Source: CAYREX01 sp964423505 (GTDB taxonomy: Bacteria; Fermentibacterota; Fermentibacteria; Fermentibacterales; JCC-6). From it: DNA of 64,000 nt. The notes beneath the pieces are model-generated. The model did no database searches. It worked only from the letters and a program-made list of their open reading frames with translations, and was not told the DNA's origin. Within the stretch, counting starts at the first letter, position 1. Each line of letters opens with the position of its first letter. Positions 62,306 through 64,000 of the stretch are shown here, piece after piece. The stretch is from NCBI GenBank assembly GCA_964423505.1, contig CAYREX010000008.1, positions 60,453-124,452 of the forward strand, read 5' to 3'. A program made the position numbers and the translations under genes.

Positions 62306-62509
62306 TTGCATGCCGAGATGGTCCGCGATAACCTCACAAGAAGGCAACTCGCGGAGCGCCACGGTGTCTCATCCGACAGGATTACTCACTGGCTATGCCT
62401 GTTGAAGATGCCGGAAGAGAGGCTCCGAGAGATTGAGACTCTGGGCGATTACTGGGACACGCAGATGATCACGGAGAGAGAAATGCGTGGCTATAGCAGA
62501 GCGAACTGA
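62306..62509 (+). CDS. small HTH protein, left copy (start uncertain, possibly degenerate)
   Basis: A 67-residue HTH protein from TTG 62306. The helix-turn-helix reads LTRRQLAERHGVSSDRITHWL, like ParB/KorB-type DNA-binding motifs. Homology with the copy at 63472 extends upstream to 62246 and beyond, but the ATG of that copy is ATC here, so this gene may start elsewhere or be decaying. It lies downstream of a conserved 30-bp repeat. Confidence 0.55.
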   Translation: MHAEMVRDNLTRRQLAERHGVSSDRITHWLCLLKMPEERLREIETLGDYWDTQMITEREMRGYSRAN

Positions 62510-62599
62510 TGCTAATCCTCAACCTACAATGAGATCAGTTCGATCCCGTCGGATTGGATAATGCCGCTTGAACAGATGAGGGAGAATGGATGACGGAAG

Positions 62600-62932
62600 T
62601 CAGGGAGAGGTCAGTATTCTCTCCAAACTGGCTTTGAGTGCGGAGAGGCGTTCGCCGACCACCTGCCAGACAAGAGAGAGATCGATCCCGAAGTAATCAT
62701 GGACAAGGATGTTTCTCAGACCGGAGATGCCCCTCCATTCGATTTCCGGGTACTTCACCTGAAGCTCATCGGGTACTCTGGAAAGGGACTCGCACATCAC
62801 CTGAAGGTTGCGGATCACGGCATCCTGAATCATCTCCGATGCCATGAATTCGTCTCGGCCACCTAAGGTGTACTCTTGGATTCTTTCGATGCGTTCCAAT
62901 GCATGGGAGATGTATATTCGAGGCTCCTTCAC
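62600..62932 (-). CDS. hepT: HepT-family toxin (HEPN RNase)
   Basis: A 110-residue HEPN protein of the DUF86/HepT family. The RX4-6H motif is RNILVHDYFG near residue 73, the active site in HepT toxins. The start GTG 62932 overlaps the antitoxin stop (GTGA). It would inhibit growth by RNA cleavage unless AMPylated by MntA on its tyrosine. Confidence 0.9.
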   Translation of the reverse strand: MKEPRIYISHALERIERIQEYTLGGRDEFMASEMIQDAVIRNLQVMCESLSRVPDELQVKYPEIEWRGISGLRNILVHDYFGIDLSLVWQVVGERLSALKASLERILTSP

Positions 62933-63213
62933 AGGACGACCGCCTCCCGAAGAACCCGTGATCTGATGTCGGGATGCAGGGCACCTTCCGTCAGAACTTG
63001 GACTTCTCTTCCCAGGAGATCCTGCAGGTCAAGGAGGAAAGCTCCCAGATCGAACAGCGTGCCTTCCTCCTCAAGGTCCGCGATCAGGTCCACATCGCTG
63101 TTCTCTGTGGCTGTTCCACGGCTCATGGATCCGAAAAGCCTGACGCGACGGATATGGTGTCGCTTCGCAATCTCCAAGATCCTACTCCGATTGCGATCAA
63201 TCGTCTGGTCCAT
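62929..63213 (-). CDS. mntA: MntA-family antitoxin nucleotidyltransferase
   Basis: A 94-residue minimal nucleotidyltransferase. The motif GSMSRGTATENSDVDLIAD carries the GSX10DXD signature. MntA inactivates HepT by adding AMP. AAGGAGA precedes ATG 63213; an upstream in-frame start would add 15 unlikely residues. It overlaps hepT by 4 bp. Confidence 0.9.
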   Translation of the reverse strand: MDQTIDRNRSRILEIAKRHHIRRVRLFGSMSRGTATENSDVDLIADLEEEGTLFDLGAFLLDLQDLLGREVQVLTEGALHPDIRSRVLREAVVL

Positions 63214-63401
63214 AGGTGTTTCTCCTTGTCTGATGCAAGAATAGCTATTCAGGACCATAACATCAAGATGACGAGCCTATTTATCGGAGAGGATGGGTGT
63301 TCCCGATGCGACAATCTCGACCACAGCAGGTGTAAGGAAGAGGAGACATCCACCACATTCTTATAAGCAATCTTGACAAGATTCACGGCTTGTACTGGTT
63401 G

Positions 63402-63431
63402 GTACGCCGGACTCCGGGCCAGTCGAACTCG
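63402..63431 (+). repeat. 30-bp direct repeat, right copy
   Basis: Identical to 62176-62205 but for one base. It stands 40 bp before the start of the second HTH gene. Confidence 0.7.
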
Positions 63432-63471
63432 TGAACCGGATACTCATACCCTCACAGTGCCGCGTCCGGAT

Positions 63472-63735
63472 ATGACGAAGAGACGCAGACCCAGGCGGCG
63501 GTATCGCAATCCTGTCATCTACGCGCGGGAGCTCCATGCAGAGATGGTCCGAGACAACCTGACCCGCAAGCAGCTCGCCGAGAGGCATGGAGTCTCCTCC
63601 GACAGGATTACCCAGTGGCTGCTGCTGCTGAAGCTGCCCCGGGATGTGCAGGACGACATCATCGCACTCGGCGACCACTGGGAGAGGCATGTGGTGACGG
63701 AGAGGGGGCTGCGGAGTACTGGATTCGGTCGCTGA
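63472..63735 (+). CDS. small HTH protein, right copy
   Basis: An 87-residue basic protein (MTKRRRPRRRYRNPVIYARE at its start) with the HTH LTRKQLAERHGVSSDRITQWL. It is a paralogue of the left copy, about two-thirds or more identical across the shared 70 residues. A TTG at 63373 would extend the frame by 33 residues that partly match the left copy. The two copies bracket the MntA-HepT genes. Role unknown; ParB-like or phage-regulator-like DNA binding is inferred. Confidence 0.65.
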   Translation: MTKRRRPRRRYRNPVIYARELHAEMVRDNLTRKQLAERHGVSSDRITQWLLLLKLPRDVQDDIIALGDHWERHVVTERGLRSTGFGR

Positions 63736-63813
63736 TATGCAGTTCACCTGTTCACAGGCGCCATGCATGATGTTAGCAGTACCCTCCACTTCGCACATCC
63801 CGGCGGGAGAGAC

Positions 63814-63892
63814 GGAATACCATGTTTTATAGCACTCTCTTGACAAACCATTCAAGGGGGGGGTAGACTCCGGATGGAGGCGATGGTATTCC
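63814..63892. repeat. 10-bp inverted repeat 59 bp apart
   Basis: GGAATACCAT (63814-63823) and ATGGTATTCC (63883-63892) are perfect inverted copies around a stretch with a TTGACA at 63840-63845 and a G-run. It may be a regulator site or the end of a mobile element, just before the last gene. Confidence 0.45.
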
Positions 63893-63917
63893 TTGTTTCG
63901 CATCGGGAGGATGAGTC

Positions 63918-64000
63918 ATGCGGTATCGAGCCTGGACTATTCTGTATACGCTTCCACCCCAGGTCATCCAGCCGCTGTACATCCGTATCGGCTGGACCAG
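63918..64000 (+). CDS. start of an unrecognised gene, cut by the right edge
   Basis: ATG 63918 follows GGGAGG by 7 bases. The 27 visible codons read MRYRAWTILYTLPP and onwards, without a stop. The sequence is too short to assign a family. The good ribosome site is the main support. Confidence 0.45.
   Translation, partial: MRYRAWTILYTLPPQVIQPLYIRIGWT

Overview
The window is GC-rich, densely coded bacterial DNA. A TonB-like protein, an OmpR/OprP-type porin, an RND/TolC pump and an Mla lipid transport set show a Gram-negative envelope. Several secreted proteins end in FlgD-like C-terminal sorting modules, and one of them is a gingipain-like C25 peptidase. Together with lipoproteins, a beta-propeller lipoprotein and a TTG/GTG/CTG-tolerant start usage, this suggests an uncultured FCB-type lineage such as Fermentibacteria or Eisenbacteria. 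That placement is an inference; no rRNA is present.

Layout. 1-2.9 kb (minus): alanine racemase, class-II cAMP phosphodiesterase-like protein and a NamZ-type muramidase that runs off the left edge. 3-7.6 kb (plus): DUF362 ferredoxin protein, EamA transporter, ArfB-like release factor, then selD, which carries an in-frame UGA (Sec) at its active site and a Cys-rich N-terminal module, then a VOC protein. 7.6-9.9 kb: M20 amidohydrolase overlapping a second alanine racemase. 10-12 kb: an Rrf2 regulator and a class I hybrid cluster protein. 12-20.5 kb (minus): a complete phosphate regulon in the order phoB, phoR, porin, pstS, pstS, pstC, pstA, pstB, phoU, with a four-repeat Pho box in front of the porin. 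20.5-22.8 kb: MIF-like tautomerase, propeller lipoprotein and UPF0316 protein. 22.8-25.6 kb: htpG and a sulfatase-fold protein. 25.6-29 kb: Mla-type lipid transporter with a STAS-permease fusion. 29-33 kb: a tiny membrane protein, TonB, and a nitrate/sulfonate-type ABC importer of unknown substrate.

33.6-46.8 kb: HAD phosphatase overlapping a PTS EIIA protein; four exported proteins (repeat protein, sorting-domain protein, beta-barrel, C25 peptidase); an aromatic amino acid lyase with an Ala-Cys-Gly MIO triad; a divergently transcribed GlmL/MutL-family protein with a long C-terminal extension; a lipoprotein. 47-53 kb (minus): a tightly overlapping tetR-tolC-mfp-rnd efflux operon with a visible promoter, operator and terminator. 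53-56.7 kb: a sensor kinase and two response regulators. 56.8-61.9 kb: an unknown protein, glutamate-cysteine ligase-like and asparagine synthetase genes, an SH3-like protein and a zinc alcohol dehydrogenase.

From about 61.9 kb to the end the sequence becomes richer in A+T and holds a MntA-HepT toxin-antitoxin pair bracketed by two diverged copies of a small HTH gene. Each HTH copy is preceded by a near-identical 30-bp sequence. This looks like an acquired island. The most unusual item is the SelD gene. The Pho box, the MIO variant and the duplicated HTH/TA module are the next most useful observations.
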